The notes under the pieces are model-generated. The model saw only the letters and a list, made by a program, of their open reading frames with translations, had not been told where the DNA came from and made no database searches. Made by a program: the position numbers and the translations under genes. From Candidatus Firestoneibacteriota bacterium (GTDB lineage Bacteria > Oederibacteriota > D2-FULL-39-29), in the NCBI GenBank assembly GCA_903891415.1, contig CAITEH010000085.1:1-64000 (forward strand): a stretch of 64,000 nucleotides of DNA, given 5' to 3'. Positions 62,501-64,000 of the stretch are shown in pieces (position 1 is the stretch's first letter; each line of letters begins with the position of its first letter).

Positions 62501-62800
62501 ACGGCAGCCGCACTTTCCAACAACGGAATGGAAGTTGAAAAAGTTAATAAGGTAGGGGAAGGCCGGCCCAATATCGTGGATTATATAAGAAATAAAGAGA
62601 TAAATCTTATCATAAATACCCCGACCGGCAAAGGCCCCAAGACCGATGAATATCACATCCGCAGGGCCGCGATAGTCAATAACATACCCTGTATTACCAC
62701 GGTCTCCGGCGCGCAGGCGGCGGTCAACGGTATAGAGTCCCTGCTTAAAAGCGAGCTTACGGTAAAGTCTTTACAGGAATACCATCTTAAGAAAAAGTAA
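59585..62800 (+). CDS. carB: Carbamoyl-phosphate synthase large subunit
   Basis: A 1071-aa full-length protein. The first half ([96 protein letters not shown]) and second half ([99 protein letters not shown]) are the two ATP-grasp units. The C-terminal MGS-like domain (about 935-1071) is the usual allosteric site. It makes carbamoyl phosphate for pyrimidines and arginine. carA is not adjacent. Confidence 0.98.
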   Translation: MPKRTDIKKILLIGSGPIVIGQACEFDYSGTQACKALKEEGYEVVLVNSNPATIMTDPEFADRTYIEPVTAEMVAKIIEKERPDALLPTIGGQTGLNVAVELAESGILARYNVELIGAKIEAIKKAEDRMLFKAAVEKIGLSVPLSFAAYSSEDAEKYSKELGFPVIIRPAFTLGGSGSSIAYNMEELKDKVKFGVEASMIGQVLLEQSIIGWKEYELEVMRDLKDNVVIICPIENFDPMGIHTGDSITVAPAQTLSDKEYQVLRDASIAIMREIGVDTGGSNVQFGINPANGKVVVIEMNPRVSRSSALASKATGFPIAKIAAKLAVGFTLDEIPNDITKYTYAAFEPTIDYVVTKIPRWTFEKFPGADDILGTQMKSVGEVMAIGRTFKESFQKAIRSLEIDKYSLYWSGPKPTKEQITEKLRTPNCDRLYFIREALKNDFSLEEIFNLTRIDKWFLSNLKELVDMEAVIIKAGKNKKQLPDVIKEAKKYGFSDRYLAKLLGMEEAKLRALRLKHGIKPVYKMVDTCAAEFEAFTPYLYSTYEEEEEALPTKNKKIAILGGGPNRIGQGIEFDYCCVHAAFALREDGYEVIMINCNPETVSTDYDTSDRLYFEPLTLEDTLHILKREKPDGVIVQFGGQTPLKLALPLFKEKIKIIGTSPKSIDAAEDRKLFGAILNKLKIPQPENGTARNLKDALKVARRIGFPVLVRPSYVLGGRAMEIVYDEESMVNFVKMALEVSGKHPVLIDKFLEDAGEIDVDAVCDGETTVICGIMEHIEEAGIHSGDSACVIPAFSLAENQLATIRKYTCALAKELKVIGLMNIQYAYKGDTIYVLEVNPRASRTVPFVSKATGIPWAKVAARIMTGQKLKKMGLTGEIQSKHFSVKESVFPFGKFPGVDSVLGPEMKSTGEVMGIDADFGRAFAKSQMAAGSALPVKGKVFISVKNKDKRNIIYVAKLLVDLGFKLVATGGTAAALSNNGMEVEKVNKVGEGRPNIVDYIRNKEINLIINTPTGKGPKTDEYHIRRAAIVNNIPCITTVSGAQAAVNGIESLLKSELTVKSLQEYHLKKK

Positions 62801-62827
62801 TATAGGTTCCAAGCGGTAAAGGAGATT

Positions 62828-63589
62828 ATGCGAACTTCTTTGCAGCCCTTGACGGTTGTCGGACATCTCGAAGAACTTAGAAAAAGAATAATAGTCTGCC
62901 TGGTGATATTCCTGGCGGTTTTTTTAGCGCTGGTAACCCTGCCTTCGTTCACGGATTCCTTTGGTACCCGCATTATGAACTTTTTAAGGGAATTTTTCCT
63001 CAAAGACCTCGTCAAAGGCGCCGCGTTAAAACTGGTTTTTCTTGATCCCCTGGAACCGGTCTTTACCGTACTTAAATTATCCCTGCTTACTTCTCTTTTC
63101 ATACTTTCTCCGGTCTTCTTTTATCAGGCCTGGGCTTATATCGGCCCCGCTTTTAAGAAAAAAACAAAAAAATATATGCTCCTGCTTTTTTTCGGGGCTT
63201 TCTTTTTCCTGTTCTTAGGCGCGGTCTTTTCGTTCTATCTGCTCATGCCTATCTCCTTTAAGATACTTATTCAATACGGGCTTTCCGCCGGTGCTGAGCC
63301 GGTCTTAAGCATGGGCAAATTCTTTGATATGTTCATAGTGATGCTCGTCCTCTTTGCTATACCGTTCGAACTGCCTGTGGTTATCGGAGTATTAAGTAAA
63401 GCGGGGATAGTTTCCGCCAGAGCTCTGGCCAAAGCCAGAAAAATAATGTATTTTGGCATGGCCGTATTTGCCGCGGCCGTTACGCCGGATCCTACGCCGG
63501 TTTCAATGCTCATACTCTGGGCTATGCTGGTCCTGCTTTTTGAGTTCGGGATCTTTCTGGCCCGGTTATTTGAAAGGAGTAAAAAATAA
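62828..63589 (+). CDS. tatC: Twin-arginine translocase subunit TatC
   Basis: A 253-aa protein. The N-terminus QPLTVVGHLEELRKRIIVCLVIFL carries the family HLEELRxR motif. Six membrane helices follow, including PVFFYQAWAYIGPAFKKKTKKYM and FGMAVFAAAVTPDPTPVSMLILWAM. It exports folded proteins with RR signals. AAAGGAG precedes the ATG; no tatA is seen in the window. The stop overlaps the next ATG by one base. Confidence 0.96.
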   Translation: MRTSLQPLTVVGHLEELRKRIIVCLVIFLAVFLALVTLPSFTDSFGTRIMNFLREFFLKDLVKGAALKLVFLDPLEPVFTVLKLSLLTSLFILSPVFFYQAWAYIGPAFKKKTKKYMLLLFFGAFFFLFLGAVFSFYLLMPISFKILIQYGLSAGAEPVLSMGKFFDMFIVMLVLFAIPFELPVVIGVLSKAGIVSARALAKARKIMYFGMAVFAAAVTPDPTPVSMLILWAMLVLLFEFGIFLARLFERSKK

Positions 63590-64000
63590 TGGGAGTCTCG
63601 GTTCAATTCTTCGGCGCCGCGAGAACAGTAACGGGTTCCAAATACCTCATCACCGGAGATAAAGGTAAAATTCTGATAGATTTCGGCATGTTTCGCGGTG
63701 AGGACCGCCTGACACAGCGGAATTACGAGGAGTTTGATTTTAATCCGGAAGAAATTCAATATGTTATTCTGACGCACGCGCATATTGATCACAGCGGTTT
63801 GATCCCGAGATTGGTGAAAAAGGGGTTCAGAGGGCGGATCCTTTGCACCAAACCCACTCTGGAACTCTGCAAGATAATGTTCCTGGATGCCGCGCATGTG
63901 GAAAGTATAGAAATTGAATGGCGTAACAGAAAAAGACAGCGGGCGGGAAAACCCCTGCTGGAGCCGGTCTATAACGCTGAAGATGCCGCCTCCTGCATGC
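63589..64000 (+). CDS. Metallo-beta-lactamase/beta-CASP RNA nuclease-like protein, N-terminal fragment
   Basis: The gene is cut by the window edge after 137 codons. An AAAGGAG site lies 9 nt before the ATG, and the start overlaps the tatC stop. The opening VSVQFFGAARTVTGSKYLITGDKGKILIDFGMFRG and YVILTHAHIDHSGLIPRL (HxHxDH) match the bacterial CPSF73-like MBL/beta-CASP family, which often begins with the same FxGAAxxVTGSxxL segment. The beta-CASP part lies outside the window. The likely role is RNA processing or degradation. Confidence 0.85.
   Translation, partial: MGVSVQFFGAARTVTGSKYLITGDKGKILIDFGMFRGEDRLTQRNYEEFDFNPEEIQYVILTHAHIDHSGLIPRLVKKGFRGRILCTKPTLELCKIMFLDAAHVESIEIEWRNRKRQRAGKPLLEPVYNAEDAASCM

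Overview
The window comes from an uncultivated Gram-negative (diderm) bacterium. It carries a Kdo/LPS-export gene block (kdsB, kdsA, kdsD, lptC, lptA, lptB), an outer-membrane PorV-like protein, lipoproteins with clear lipoboxes and a housekeeping sigma-70. Promoters are bacterial (TTGACA/TTTACA, 17 bp, TATAAT, often with an extended TGC -10). Intergenic DNA is crowded with short repeat families. Together with the secreted glycan enzymes and PorV/CsgG-like proteins this suggests a candidate-phylum lineage known mainly from metagenomes. I cannot name the phylum from sequence alone.

Layout. 1-6.2 kb: secreted carbohydrate-related genes (a GH99-like fragment, two putative glycoside-hydrolase-like proteins, a metallophosphoesterase), an EamA transporter and a tiny lipoprotein. 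6.2-13.5 kb: an accessory block with an ORF remnant, a nuclease-DUF2075 helicase, a RecB/Cas4-like nuclease, an AAA/DUF4143 ATPase, a papain-like protease without a signal peptide, and a nucleotidyltransferase gene pair with a palindromic promoter. It ends at tRNA-Gly and tRNA-Tyr. 14.4-27 kb: a thioesterase, a fused ADP-forming acyl-CoA synthetase, a sialate O-acetylesterase, a large double-propeller protein, two proteins sharing a CsgG-like C-terminus, tRNA-Val and a zinc-finger/PilZ protein. 27-34.5 kb: lepA, a YchF-like GTPase, hemW, rplM-rpsI, miaB and an Ogg2-type glycosylase. 34.5-41 kb: Kdo synthesis and Lpt export genes with pyrG embedded. 41-48.9 kb: def-fmt, htpX, nifU/iscU, mnmA, nadA, cysE, an MFS exporter and rsmA. 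49-58 kb: a PBP1A gene, divergent from the macromolecular synthesis operon rpsU-yqeY-mpg-nif3-dnaG-rpoD, followed by a UroD-like gene. 58-64 kb: msrB, a YHS-domain protein, carB, tatC and a partial beta-lactamase-fold nuclease.

The most interesting signals are non-coding. (1) A 59-nt leader (55/59 identical) sits in opposite orientation before two unrelated genes about 5 kb apart. (2) REP-like elements with a GTAG-TT foot and covarying hairpins occur in inverted pairs. (3) A second double-hairpin family has an invariant GAGATCTC core. (4) Heptamer (GGTNCTA) and nonamer (GTYYRTAAR) arrays occur in both orientations between genes. (5) The 3' end of tRNA-Gly is copied twice in inverted orientation just downstream. 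(6) Several housekeeping genes (lepA, cysE, rsmA, perhaps def) have a -10 box 5-9 nt before the ATG and no Shine-Dalgarno, so they look leaderless, while their neighbours use strong AGGAGG sites. I found no complete new multi-gene system that I could defend. The accessory block and the repeat families are the best places to look.
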